Positions 1 through 8,408 of a stretch of DNA of 64,000 nt are shown in pieces; positions within the stretch are counted from its first letter, which is position 1; the number at the start of each line of letters is the position of its first letter. Both the position numbers and the translations under genes were made by a program. The stretch is from Aliterella atlantica CENA595 (GTDB lineage Bacteria; Cyanobacteriota; Cyanobacteriia; Cyanobacteriales; Chroococcidiopsidaceae). Location: positions 124,001 to 188,000 of the forward strand of contig NZ_JYON01000001.1 of NCBI RefSeq assembly GCF_000952155.1. The letters run 5' to 3'. The notes below the pieces were generated by a model. It was not told the origin of the DNA. It saw only the letters and a program-made list of their open reading frames with translations, and searched no databases.

Positions 1-1002
1 CCAAACGTAGTTGAATCGACTAATCGATTAGCATTACTCGAACAAGGACAAATTCTTTCCGGATTAAAGATCCCGATTTATATCCGAGGTAAATTTTTTG
101 GTGGAATAGCTTTGCATACTACTACTAAATATCGGGTATTTAGTCAAGAGGAAATAGATTTATTAGAACAAATTGCCGATCAAGCTGCGATCGCTCTTTA
201 TAATGCTCAAAGCTATGAAATGCTTGAAGAATTAGTTAAAGAACGTACTCACCAATTAGAACAGGAAAAGTTGCTTTCTGAAGCTGCTAACTTGGCGAAA
301 AGCGAGTTTTTAAGCAATATGAGCCACGAATTAAGAACTCCTTTGACAGGGATATTAGGGTTTTCTAATATACTGTTGCAACAAATATTCGGCTTTCTCA
401 ATGACAAGCAAAAGCAATATATAGAAGGTATATACAACAGTGGCACTCATTTATTAGAGCTAATTAACGATCTACTCGATTTGTCTAAAATTGAAGCAGG
501 CAAAGAAGAATTATTACTAGAAGGTTTCCCAATTGCAGAAATTTGTCAAAGCTGTTTAACTTTGTTTAAAGAGCGGTGCTGGCGCGAACATTTACAACTA
601 AACTTAGCGATCGCAGACGATGTAGAAAACTGGATTGCCGATCGGCGACGGTTAAAACAAATATTGGTAAACTTACTATCTAATGCAGTCAAATTCACAG
701 ATTCGGGTTCTATTACCCTCAAAGTAGAACGCCAAGCAGACACTTTAAGCTTTTCAGTTATTGACACGGGAATTGGTATTGCTGAAAGCGAACAAACTAA
801 GTTATTTCAACCATTTCAGCAACTAGATAGCGGGTTAAATCGCAAGTATGAGGGAACGGGTTTGGGATTAGCTTTGTCGCGCAAGCTAGCGCAGTTACAT
901 GGCGGCGATATTACGCTGCGATCGCAAGTAGGGCAAGGCAGTTGTTTTACGCTGCATTTACCAATGTTAGAATTACCACCGCCAGAGGAAGATGAGGCGT
1001 AG
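1..1002 (+). CDS. GAF-domain sensor histidine kinase, 5'-truncated by the window edge
   Basis: The frame is open from base 1, so only the C-terminal 333 residues are present. They begin inside a GAF-like domain (ending near residue 80 of the visible part), followed by a short helical linker, a HisKA dimerisation domain with H-box SHELRTP (phospho-acceptor His at visible residue 109) and a HATPase_c domain with N-box (LLSNAVKF), G1 (DTGIGI) and G2 (GTGLGLALS). All catalytic motifs are intact, so this is an active autokinase of a two-component system. No response regulator lies downstream. The C-terminus is a proline/acidic tail whose coding DNA is partly duplicated just after the stop codon. 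The ligand or upstream sensor domains are outside the window. Confidence 0.9.
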   Translation, partial: PNVVESTNRLALLEQGQILSGLKIPIYIRGKFFGGIALHTTTKYRVFSQEEIDLLEQIADQAAIALYNAQSYEMLEELVKERTHQLEQEKLLSEAANLAKSEFLSNMSHELRTPLTGILGFSNILLQQIFGFLNDKQKQYIEGIYNSGTHLLELINDLLDLSKIEAGKEELLLEGFPIAEICQSCLTLFKERCWREHLQLNLAIADDVENWIADRRRLKQILVNLLSNAVKFTDSGSITLKVERQADTLSFSVIDTGIGIAESEQTKLFQPFQQLDSGLNRKYEGTGLGLALSRKLAQLHGGDITLRSQVGQGSCFTLHLPMLELPPPEEDEA

Positions 1003-1068
1003 AGGAGCGATCGCCTGTATTCCAGTGACCAGAGGAAGACGAAACGTACAGCAGCGATCGCCTATACT
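982..1068 (+). repeat. imperfect 40-bp direct duplication across the kinase stop codon
   Basis: Bases 982-1021 (ending with a HIP1 octamer) and 1029-1068 are about 80 per cent identical, both starting CCAGAGGAAGA and containing GCGATCGCCT. The first copy encodes the last residues of the histidine kinase; the second is non-coding. This looks like a local tandem duplication. Confidence 0.7.
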
Positions 1069-1109
1069 TGCTCTCTACAATAAAGTAGGGTGATTTGAGT
1101 AACTAAGAA

Positions 1110-1916
1110 ATGTTAGAGAAACTAGAGCAACTAAAAACTTTATTTAGAGAAATGGAGCAAGCGATAATAGCTTACTCTGGGGGCGTTGATAGTGCTTTGG
1201 TTGCTAAGGTGGCTTGCGACGTATTAGGCGATGGCGCGATCGCGATAACGGCTGTTTCTCCTTCTTTATTACCAGAAGAACTAGAGGAAGCAACTATTCA
1301 AGCTACAGAAATCGGGATCGCGCATAAAATCGTCCAGACGCACGAAATGGATAATCCCAACTATAGGGCGAATCCTGTCAATCGTTGCTATTTCTGTAAA
1401 AGCGAGTTGCACGATACTCTCAAGCCGCTTGCTAAAGAACTTGGCTATCCTTATGTTGTAGATGGGGTAAATGCCGACGATTTGCACGATTATCGACCAG
1501 GAATAGCCGCAGCAAAAGAAAGAGGTGCCAGGTCGCCTTTGGCAGAATTAGGTATTACTAAAGCGCAAGTACGGCAAATATCGCAGCATTTAGGCTTATC
1601 TTGGTGGGATAAACCCGCACAGCCTTGTTTGAGTTCTCGCTTTCCTTATGGGGAAGAGATTACGATTGCTAAGTTGCAGCGCGTAGGTAGGGCAGAAGTT
1701 TATTTACGCAAGTTGGGTTTTAGCAATCTGAGGGTTCGTTCCGAGGGCGATACTGCCAGAATTGAACTACCGCCGGAATTGATTAAAGATTTTGTGATGG
1801 CGAACGATTTGCAGGCGATCGTTTCTGAATTTCAAGGTTATGGGTTTATGTATGTGACTTTAGATTTGGAAGGTTATCGTAGTGGTAAATTAAACCAGGT
1901 TTTAACGCCCGTGTAG
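1110..1916 (+). CDS. larE: LarE-family ATP-dependent sacrificial sulfur transferase
   Basis: A 268-residue member of the PP-loop ATP pyrophosphatase family. The PP-loop SGGVDS is at residues 23-28. LarE adenylates the carboxylate of the biotin/nicotinate-derived precursor and inserts sulfur to build the nickel-pincer cofactor of lactate racemase-type enzymes. Cys173 in PCLSSRFPYG matches the family's sacrificial or sulfur-handling cysteine, and Cys93/Cys96 (CYFC) add two more. Three cysteines are typical of the subgroup proposed to carry an iron-sulfur cluster instead of sacrificing a cysteine; that assignment is inferred from motif spacing only. Neither larB, larC nor larA is nearby. The ATG start gives the expected N-terminus; the gene is followed closely by a methyltransferase. 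Confidence 0.85.
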   Translation: MLEKLEQLKTLFREMEQAIIAYSGGVDSALVAKVACDVLGDGAIAITAVSPSLLPEELEEATIQATEIGIAHKIVQTHEMDNPNYRANPVNRCYFCKSELHDTLKPLAKELGYPYVVDGVNADDLHDYRPGIAAAKERGARSPLAELGITKAQVRQISQHLGLSWWDKPAQPCLSSRFPYGEEITIAKLQRVGRAEVYLRKLGFSNLRVRSEGDTARIELPPELIKDFVMANDLQAIVSEFQGYGFMYVTLDLEGYRSGKLNQVLTPV

Positions 1917-1963
1917 GAACAACATTGTCTGCACATCTTTACTATGTTTATCTCAGAAAATAT

Positions 1964-2650
1964 ATGGGTTTTAAATTAGAGAGCGTTGTTCCTTGGGGCA
2001 GATCCATGCAAGAATATGTTGGTATGTTCGCCCTTAAAGCTGACGAACTAAACCTAAAAATTCTAGATTGTGGTGGTGGTCCTGCTAGTTTTAATGCAGA
2101 GATGTTTCAGCAAGGATATAGCGTTGTTTCTTGCGATCCAATCTATCAATTTACGGCTGATGAAATTGCTGGGCGCGTACGAGATACTTATCAAGCAATT
2201 ATTGATGGTACAAAAACTAATTACGATCGCTTTGTTTGGCAAGATATTCCATCCCCAGAAGAATTAGGCAAATTAAGAATAACTGCAATGAATAAATTTG
2301 TTGCAGATTTTCCAATCGGATTGCAACAAGGTAGGTATGTTATAGATGAATTGCCTAACCTATCATTCAATTTTTCTCAGTTCGATCTAGCTTTGTGTTC
2401 TCATTTTTTATTTACTTATTCCGATAATCTTTCCTTGGATTTTCATATAGCAGCAATTAGAGAAATGTGCCGCGTGGCGAAAGAAGTTAGAATTTTTCCG
2501 CTATTAGTCCAATTTTCAGGAGAAGTTTCGCTGTGGCTGCAACCAGTTATAGATGAAATGCAAAGATGCGGCTACAAAGTAGAAATTCAGCAAGTAGCTT
2601 ATGAATTTCAAAAAGGCGGTAATAAGTTACTTAGTGTAGTTAATTATTAA
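1964..2650 (+). CDS. SAM-dependent methyltransferase, class I fold, substrate unknown
   Basis: About 228 residues from the ATG at 1964; the frame is open back to a TTG at 1925, which would add 13 residues. A glycine-rich motif I (ILDCGGGPASF) followed by an acidic strand end (VVSCDPIYQF) is typical of Rossmann-fold methyltransferases. A later LALCSHFLF and a helix with EMCRVAKEVRIFPLL match the post-motif regions where the substrate sits. I cannot assign a substrate. It sits in a tight same-strand run larE - methyltransferase - phosphatase - glk with gaps of a few to tens of bases, so co-transcription is likely, but the genes share no obvious pathway. Confidence 0.7.
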   Translation: MGFKLESVVPWGRSMQEYVGMFALKADELNLKILDCGGGPASFNAEMFQQGYSVVSCDPIYQFTADEIAGRVRDTYQAIIDGTKTNYDRFVWQDIPSPEELGKLRITAMNKFVADFPIGLQQGRYVIDELPNLSFNFSQFDLALCSHFLFTYSDNLSLDFHIAAIREMCRVAKEVRIFPLLVQFSGEVSLWLQPVIDEMQRCGYKVEIQQVAYEFQKGGNKLLSVVNY

Positions 2651-2658
2651 AAGCTCGT

Positions 2659-3336
2659 ATGTCTTCAATTACGAATGCGCGAATTACGAATTATTCCCAA
2701 ACTATCTGGATTGCTAGACACGCCAATCGCCTTGACTTTGTTAACCCAGATTGGTTTAATACTGCCGAACGCCGCTACGATCCTCCGCTTTCTGATGATG
2801 GCTTAGTTCAGGCATCACAGCTAGCACAACGTCTCAAACAAGAAAAAATTACAGCTATTTTTGCTTCGCCGTTTTTACGTACAGTTCAAACAGCTAACCA
2901 AGTTGCAGAAGTTCTAGATTTGCCGATAAATTTGGAATCTGGCTTGAGTGAATGGCTAAATCCTGAATGGATGAGTGAAAATCCGGAAAGAATGGCGATC
3001 GCCGAACTAATATCGCTGTTTCCGCGTATCGATCCTAGTTATACTTCGCGCGTCCAAGCTGAGTATCCCGAAACAGAAGCAACAGCACTTGGGCGATCGG
3101 GAGAAACAGCAAGAAAACTGGCGGCTGAGTTTAAAGAGGAGATATTATTGGTAGGTCATGGCGCATCGGTACTCGGTGCGACATTAGGGCTAGTGGGCGA
3201 AATGGCTAGAACCGAAGTAAAAGCATCTTTGTGTTGCTTGATTAAGGTTGTAAGACAAAATCCAAATTGGGTGTTGGAATTGAATGGGGATACTTCCCAC
3301 CTTAGTGAAGTAGAAGAAATTATCCGGTTTAACTAG
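2659..3336 (+). CDS. histidine phosphatase family protein (phosphoglycerate mutase-like)
   Basis: A 225-residue branch-1 histidine phosphatase. The N-terminal RHAN motif (ARHANRLDF) supplies the phospho-acceptor histidine, FASPFLRTVQTA carries the phosphate-pocket arginine, and LLVGHGASV provides the second catalytic histidine. Members dephosphorylate small phosphorylated metabolites or proteins; the substrate cannot be read from the sequence. The first dozen codons are made of a heptameric ATTACGA-type repeat, giving an ITN-R-ITN N-terminus that is probably not functional. It lies 8 bases after the methyltransferase and 4 bases before glk. Confidence 0.82.
   Translation: MSSITNARITNYSQTIWIARHANRLDFVNPDWFNTAERRYDPPLSDDGLVQASQLAQRLKQEKITAIFASPFLRTVQTANQVAEVLDLPINLESGLSEWLNPEWMSENPERMAIAELISLFPRIDPSYTSRVQAEYPETEATALGRSGETARKLAAEFKEEILLVGHGASVLGATLGLVGEMARTEVKASLCCLIKVVRQNPNWVLELNGDTSHLSEVEEIIRFN
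2667..2694 (+). repeat. ATTACGA-type heptameric repeat inside the 5' end of a gene
   Basis: Two AATTACGAA units separated by a GCGC-containing spacer. The same heptamer is present in three tandem copies at 31599-31624 in non-coding DNA. Here the repeat is translated as the N-terminus of the histidine phosphatase. Confidence 0.65.
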
Positions 3337-3340
3337 GACA

Positions 3341-4381
3341 ATGAACTTATTATTAGCGGGAGATATAGGTGGTACTAAAACCATCTTGCGGCTTGTGGAG
3401 GCATCAGACCAAGCAGTTTTGCTGACGCTGTTTGAGGAAACTTATCGCAGCCGCGATTTTCCCGATTTAGTGCCAATGGTGCAGCATTTTCTCTCTACTG
3501 CTGCCCAAAAACTAGGCGATGCGTCTCCACCCCAGAGGGCTTGTTTTGCGATCGCAGGTCCAGTAGTTAACAATACTGTAAAACTCACAAACTTAGCTTG
3601 GTTCCTTGATGCCAAGCGCTTAGAACAAGAATTAGGTATCGATCGCATCTCGCTAATTAATGACTTTGAGGCAGTTGGTCACGGCATTTTAGGCTTAGAT
3701 GCTACTGACTTGTATACTCTGCAAAGCGGTAATATTCAACCTCTTGCACCTATTGCGGTAATTGGTGCTGGTACGGGCTTGGGTGAGGGGTTTCTAATTC
3801 AAAATGGAGACAGCTACCGCGTGTTTGGTTCCGAAGGCGGACACGCAGATTTTGCGCCGCGTTCGGAATTGGAGTTTCAGTTATTAAAATACCTGTTAGA
3901 TAAGCACAATATTCAAAGCGTTTCTGTAGAACGGGTTGTCTCCGGTCAAGGTATTATTGCTATTTACCAGTTTTTGCGCGATTGGCAATTTGCTAGCGAG
4001 GCTTTAGATATTCAGCAAATTGTCAGGACTTGGGAACAGGAAGCAGGAAGAGGCGAAAGAACTGTAGATCCGGCGGGAGCGATCGCAGGGGCGGCTTTAG
4101 AAAAGCGCGATCGCATTTGCGAACAAGCAATGCAAATGTTTGTTGAAGCCTACGGCGCTGAAGCTGGCAATTTAGCTTTGAAATTATTGCCTTATGGCGG
4201 ATTGTACGTGGCTGGTGGTATTGCTGCAAAGATTTTGCCTTTATTGGAAGATGGTTCTTTTCTCCATGCTTTTACGCACAAAGGGCGCGTTAGTTCGTTA
4301 TTAAAAAGCGTACCTGTATATATAGTTCTCAATCCCCAAGTAGGCTTGTTGGGCGCTGCTTTGCGTGCTAGTCAGTTGTAA
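3341..4381 (+). CDS. glk: glucokinase (Glk family)
   Basis: A 346-residue ATP-dependent glucokinase of the bacterial Glk type, which phosphorylates glucose to glucose-6-phosphate in the cytoplasm. The N-terminal phosphate-binding loop is GDIGGTKT (residues 7-14). Asp108 in LINDFEA is the expected catalytic base. AGTGLGEG and SEGGHADFAP are the conserved glucose- and ATP-contact segments. Length matches the family (about 320-350). Start is the ATG 4 bases after the upstream phosphatase, and it is the last gene of the run. A perfect palindrome directly after the stop (4384-4412) could end the transcript. Confidence 0.92.
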   Translation: MNLLLAGDIGGTKTILRLVEASDQAVLLTLFEETYRSRDFPDLVPMVQHFLSTAAQKLGDASPPQRACFAIAGPVVNNTVKLTNLAWFLDAKRLEQELGIDRISLINDFEAVGHGILGLDATDLYTLQSGNIQPLAPIAVIGAGTGLGEGFLIQNGDSYRVFGSEGGHADFAPRSELEFQLLKYLLDKHNIQSVSVERVVSGQGIIAIYQFLRDWQFASEALDIQQIVRTWEQEAGRGERTVDPAGAIAGAALEKRDRICEQAMQMFVEAYGAEAGNLALKLLPYGGLYVAGGIAAKILPLLEDGSFLHAFTHKGRVSSLLKSVPVYIVLNPQVGLLGAALRASQL

Positions 4382-4383
4382 AA

Positions 4384-4412
4384 GTAGGGTGCGTTTTCAA
4401 AACGCACCCTAC
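4384..4412. terminator. palindrome between convergent glk and murF
   Basis: Two perfect 14-bp arms (GTAGGGTGCGTTTT and its complement) around a single C. The gene arrangement is convergent, so it could act as a bidirectional terminator. GTAGGGTGCGTT recurs as a half-copy at 22147-22158, so it also belongs to a dispersed repeat family. Confidence 0.6.
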
Positions 4413-4449
4413 CAATCTATGGGGATCGAAATTGATTGATGCGCGGATT

Positions 4450-5820
4450 CTAAAGAAAACCTCCAGAATTAGATAGCGCGTTGACGACTCGATCTAGTCC
4501 GACAGAATGGGAGGCTTTGAAGAGGATGCGATCGCCTGCTTGGACAAATTCATGCAAGCGTTGCACTAAATTTGCGTGGCTGGAAAAACACTCTGTTTGT
4601 AAAGGAGTAGCCGCTTTTGCCATCGCTTCAGCATCAGCGCCATCAACTAAAACAAATAAAGCATCTAAGTTTAATTTCTGTGCCATAGCGCCTACTTGGG
4701 CATGAAAATCTGGCGATCTATCTCCTAATTCTTTCATCGCCCCTAATACTGCTATTCTCCGTTTACCTAGAGTTTGGGCTAATAGTTGCAAGGAAGCAAG
4801 CATTGATTCAAGCCCAGCATTGTAAGTTTCATCTAAAATTACAATGTCATTTGCTAGTTCGTAACGCTGCGATCGCCCCTGGGGCATATTAATAACTAAA
4901 TTCGCAGCAAATAACCGCCAATCAATCTTTAATGCTTCTGCGACGGCTAAAGCGGCAAGAAAATTTGATGCATTGTGTTTCCCAGGTAGGGGTAAAGGTA
5001 GCTTGACACCTCTTACTTGCATCGTATCGTTATCTAATAATTCTCCTTGCAGGTCACCGCCTGTTAAACCATAAGTTATAGTTTGCCCTTGCCAAAATTG
5101 GGCAGCGGTATTCATTAATCGTGTATTGTCGCAGTTGAGGATGGCTGTACTACTATTAGGCAGTTGGTCTAGTAATTCGCATTTGGCGTTAGCGATCGCT
5201 TGTTCTGAACCTAAGCGCCCAATATGTGCAGTACCGACATTTACAATTACCCCAATTGTCGGACTAGCTATTTGAGTGAGTAGGGCAATTTCTCCTTTAG
5301 CCCGCATTGCCATTTCAATTACGGCAAAGTCATGTTCTGCACCTAGTTCTAGTAATGTTTTAGGTACGCCAATTTCGTTATTGAAGTTAGCTTGAGTTTT
5401 TAAGACTTTGCCTTGAGTTGCTAGTACAGCAGCAACTAATTCTTTAGTCGTTGTTTTGCCTACCGATCCGGTAATCCCAATTACAGGAATGGAAAATTGT
5501 TTGCGCCACCACTGAGCGATTTTTTGATATGCCTGTAAAGTATCTTCTACCTGTAATAGCGGCAGTTCGCTACTTGTAAATTTAAAGTCAACAATAGCTG
5601 CGATCGCGCCTTTGTCTATTGCTGCTTGCACGAAGTCATGTCCGTCAAAGTTTTCGCCGCGCAAGGCAACAAATAACTCTCCTGGTTTGATGCTGCGAGT
5701 ATCTGTGGTGATGCTAGTTGACGATGCTAAAGCAGATGCAGATAGATTTATTGGCTGGGCTGTTAAAACTTCAACCAACTGGCTAACAGTGGCACAACAA
5801 GGCATACTCGATAGTGTCAA
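4450..5820 (-). CDS. murF: UDP-N-acetylmuramoyl-tripeptide--D-alanyl-D-alanine ligase
   Basis: A 456-residue Mur ligase that adds D-Ala-D-Ala to the UDP-MurNAc-tripeptide, the last cytoplasmic peptide step of peptidoglycan precursor synthesis. The N-terminal uridine-binding domain contains ITTDTRSIKPGELFVALRG; the ATP loop ITGSVGKTT is at 116-124; NFNNEIGVPKTLL and the C-terminal HANLVQRL/FKASHSVGLD segments are MurF-like. Length is normal. An alternative start is Met6. It stands alone on this strand, 138 bases downstream of a small gene of unknown function. Confidence 0.95.
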   Translation of the reverse strand: MTLSSMPCCATVSQLVEVLTAQPINLSASALASSTSITTDTRSIKPGELFVALRGENFDGHDFVQAAIDKGAIAAIVDFKFTSSELPLLQVEDTLQAYQKIAQWWRKQFSIPVIGITGSVGKTTTKELVAAVLATQGKVLKTQANFNNEIGVPKTLLELGAEHDFAVIEMAMRAKGEIALLTQIASPTIGVIVNVGTAHIGRLGSEQAIANAKCELLDQLPNSSTAILNCDNTRLMNTAAQFWQGQTITYGLTGGDLQGELLDNDTMQVRGVKLPLPLPGKHNASNFLAALAVAEALKIDWRLFAANLVINMPQGRSQRYELANDIVILDETYNAGLESMLASLQLLAQTLGKRRIAVLGAMKELGDRSPDFHAQVGAMAQKLNLDALFVLVDGADAEAMAKAATPLQTECFSSHANLVQRLHEFVQAGDRILFKASHSVGLDRVVNALSNSGGFL

Positions 5821-5958
5821 AATTCCTAAGTACGTGTGTTATTATCCCAGGAATTTTGCTACTTGCAAGCAAAAGTCAAAAGTCAAAACATTATGATGCT
5901 TACTCTACAACACCAACAGTTGCTTTTGGGCTTCTCAATTTTGATATTAGTTACTAGA

Positions 5959-6333
5959 TTAGCGCGTGCAAGCTACAGTGCTTCTTGCGCGCTCGTTTAA
6001 TAATAGTTTGCCTTCAGCATCGACACTGATATCTTTACCAGGAATAAACCCTTTGCCAATCAACTGTTTGTATAGGGTAATAGTGGTAAGTTTTCTAATT
6101 TCCTGCAATACATCGGCTGGAATTAGGTATTCTACCGTCCATAAAACTGCTTCAGTGTCAAACCACAAGATGCGTTCGATACTGACGATAGTTAAACCCG
6201 CAATTACTTCCAACGGTATCTGAGTTTTCAAATACGCAAATAAGTCTTGACCGATTTGGCGGTTGCGAGTCATCATTGCCCTCGCCATTCTCTCAATCTC
6301 TAGTTCAAACTGTAAGCAGTTCATATTGGGCAT
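5959..6333 (-). CDS. hypothetical protein, 124 residues
   Basis: I do not recognise this family. It is a mixed alpha/beta soluble protein without signal peptide or membrane segment. The N-terminal helix MNCLQFELEIERMARAMMTR is followed by strands such as IVSIERILWF and AVLWTVEYLI, and a short basic tail. The codon use matches its neighbours, with HIP1 sites around it. The reading frame is the only sizeable one here and ends 138 bases before murF on the same strand, so it may share a transcript with murF. Confidence 0.6.
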   Translation of the reverse strand: MPNMNCLQFELEIERMARAMMTRNRQIGQDLFAYLKTQIPLEVIAGLTIVSIERILWFDTEAVLWTVEYLIPADVLQEIRKLTTITLYKQLIGKGFIPGKDISVDAEGKLLLNERARSTVACTR

Positions 6334-6614
6334 AAGTTCACTTTCCTTGTCTAAAAGGGTGATGCCCTGCGATTGGCGCGATCGCCGTTTGCAGTTCTGC
6401 TTAGTATATCTAAAGAATGTACTAAATCTACCTCTGGGAAGATGCGGAATTTTTAATTTACCTATGCGGTAACTAAGAGAAATTACTTAATTATTCGCAA
6501 TAATAGTTTAAATAGCAGCGTATTTGAGAAATACTAGCAATAAACGCTATGGATGTATATGTCAATTTATACTTACTTTTGACTCGGCTGCGATCGCTTG
6601 AAAGCTAGTAATTT

Positions 6615-6776
6615 TTAGCTAAACCACTTGGTTTTAGAGGTAGAAGTATCGCCTTGTTCGATGACTTCGATTGCCATAATGCCCAAGTAAGAGGCGGCGA
6701 TTAGCACGATTACTGATAGTAGGTAGCCGTTGGATATGATTCGCAGCGCTGTATCTAAAAGAATGTAGTTATTCAT
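6615..6776 (-). CDS. small single-span membrane protein, 53 residues
   Basis: A short frame from ATG (6776-6774) to TAA. It has a polar N-terminus (MNNYILLDTALRIISN), one strongly hydrophobic stretch at about residues 18-36 (LLSVIVLIAASYLGIMA) and a hydrophilic tail rich in Thr/Ser/Lys ending KTKWFS. This is the pattern of small cyanobacterial thylakoid or plasma membrane subunits, but I cannot match it to a named one. Support is the clean amphipathic design; the start is preceded by AGCA-rich sequence without a strong Shine-Dalgarno. Confidence 0.5.
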   Translation of the reverse strand: MNNYILLDTALRIISNGYLLSVIVLIAASYLGIMAIEVIEQGDTSTSKTKWFS

Positions 6777-6941
6777 TGCTTAATGTTCTCTACTCTAAGC
6801 GGAATTTGGTTCTACTATATTTCTCCACAGGAGGACGGTTGCTTTCCACCGAGAAATTACTAAATTCTGCTTTGTAACAATATATTACACCAGTGATTGT
6901 ACGAGGGCGCAAAAAGATTTTGTGAAGAGTTTGGGGATGGT

Positions 6942-6969
6942 GTAGGGGCGCAATGTATTGCGCCCCTAC
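6942..6969. terminator. GC-rich palindrome downstream of the deacetylase gene
   Basis: Arms of 13 bp (GTAGGGGCGCAAT and its complement) around a 2-base loop, starting 20 bases after the end of the minus-strand deacetylase gene. It can form a strong hairpin in the transcript. The motif is a dispersed cyanobacterial intergenic repeat; a degraded relative is at 35273-35308. Confidence 0.55.
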
Positions 6970-6988
6970 GGGATGTGGATTTTATTTT

Positions 6989-7912
6989 TCATGCTTGCTT
7001 TAAACATTGTTCGATTGTCGCTACTACCGATCGCGATAATGCATCTAAATCGTAGCCACCTTCTAGTCCAAAAACAATCTTGGTTGTTAAATTTAGACAA
7101 TATTGGGTCAATATTTTGTAATCTTGGGGTTTTAGATTCACCCCTGCTAAGGGATCGGCGGCGTTTGCGTCATATCCAGCGCTGACGATTAATAAGTCTG
7201 GTTGAAAGTTAGCAAAAAATGGGATTACTGTTTTCTCAAATAATTGCTGATACACTTCAATCGTGCTGCCTGCAAGTATAGGTAGATTTAAAACGTTTTT
7301 GTATCCTCCTTGTTCGGATGCGCTACCTGTACCTGGATAAAAGGGAAATTGATGCAATGAGCAATATGCAATTTGAGGATTGTTTTCAACAACTTCCTGC
7401 GTACCGTTACCGTGATGTACGTCCCAGTCTAAGATAGCTACGCGGTTAATTTCAGGGCGCTTTAGGGCGTAAGTAGCAGCGATCGCAGCGTTAGAAAATA
7501 GACAAAAACCCATACCGCGATCGCTCTCTGCATGATGTCCAGGGGGACGCGCTAAGACAAAGGCAGGCTTATTTGTCTCTAAAACAGCATCTACACCATC
7601 TAGCCACGCGCTGACAGCAAGCAGCCCTACGTCATAACTAGCAGGCGAAACAGGCGTATCGGGGTCGATATAACCGCCGCCGCGTTTGGCTAAATGTTCG
7701 ACGGTATTGATATGTGCTGCAGTGTGAACTTTGTAGATAGACGCAATTACTCTATCTTCATCTACTGGAGTAGGCGATCGCCATTCCAATTGTGGGGAAA
7801 ATGCAGAAGCTTTTAGGGCTTTGGCGATCGCGCTTAAGCGTTCTGGTGCTTCGGGATGATATCTACCAGTTTTGTGATTGAGAAACTCGTCAGAGTAGAT
7901 GACAGGTAGCAT
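6989..7912 (-). CDS. histone deacetylase superfamily protein (acetoin-utilisation/AcuC-like)
   Basis: A 307-residue zinc-dependent deacetylase fold. RPPGHHAE (His126/His127) supplies the charge-relay histidines, LDWDVHHGNGT (Asp164, His166) and SAGYDA (Asp248) the zinc ligands. Bacterial members remove acyl groups from small amines or protein lysines; the substrate is unknown. Length and motif order are those of class II-like bacterial HDACs. Start at the ATG giving MLPVIYSDEF, the usual beginning of the family. It is followed on the same strand by the 53-residue membrane protein and preceded by a 70-residue acidic protein. Confidence 0.88.
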   Translation of the reverse strand: MLPVIYSDEFLNHKTGRYHPEAPERLSAIAKALKASAFSPQLEWRSPTPVDEDRVIASIYKVHTAAHINTVEHLAKRGGGYIDPDTPVSPASYDVGLLAVSAWLDGVDAVLETNKPAFVLARPPGHHAESDRGMGFCLFSNAAIAATYALKRPEINRVAILDWDVHHGNGTQEVVENNPQIAYCSLHQFPFYPGTGSASEQGGYKNVLNLPILAGSTIEVYQQLFEKTVIPFFANFQPDLLIVSAGYDANAADPLAGVNLKPQDYKILTQYCLNLTTKIVFGLEGGYDLDALSRSVVATIEQCLKQA

Positions 7913-7967
7913 AGATTATTTGTGCGGCAGATGAATAAATGCTTTCTGCCATTGTATTAAAGCCTTA

Positions 7968-8180
7968 TTAATCTCGCTTCATATCGTCTCTTAGGTCGCC
8001 TGGTTCGTTGTATGTTTGTGGAACTACAGCTGGATTGCTCATCAACTCTTCTGGACTAAGTTCGTTCATGACACTATCTATAGCTGGTGGATGCTTGATG
8101 CGATCTAAAACTGCTGGATCTATTTCTGTATCTTCTTCCTGCTCTTGTTCTGCTTGGCTGCGGGGTGTTTCGCTGTTCAT
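7968..8180 (-). CDS. hypothetical acidic protein, 70 residues
   Basis: A small hydrophilic protein: a glutamate-rich N-terminus (EQEQEEDTEIDPAVLDRIKHPP) and a C-terminal MSNPAVVPQTYNEPGDLRDDMKRD. It has no membrane segment and is probably largely disordered. I do not recognise the family. It is divergently oriented to gyrA with a 228-bp shared upstream region and lies 55 bases upstream of the deacetylase gene on the same strand. Confidence 0.55.
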   Translation of the reverse strand: MNSETPRSQAEQEQEEDTEIDPAVLDRIKHPPAIDSVMNELSPEELMSNPAVVPQTYNEPGDLRDDMKRD

Positions 8181-8408
8181 AATCTTTGCTCAAAATAATT
8201 GCACTTGTACTTTGAGCTTAAATTTCCTTGCCCTCAACCATACACTATCTTCAGGCTTAGATTCCTAGAAGTGCCTGCATCCTTATGGACCGCAAAATGT
8301 GCTAAAATTGTAGCAGAAATTGATACATATTTAGCAGCTAGTTAGCACAACCTGGCGCTTTATTTAAGTTGTTTGCGGAAATCTCAGATTTTTGGAGTAT
8401 TTTAGGCT

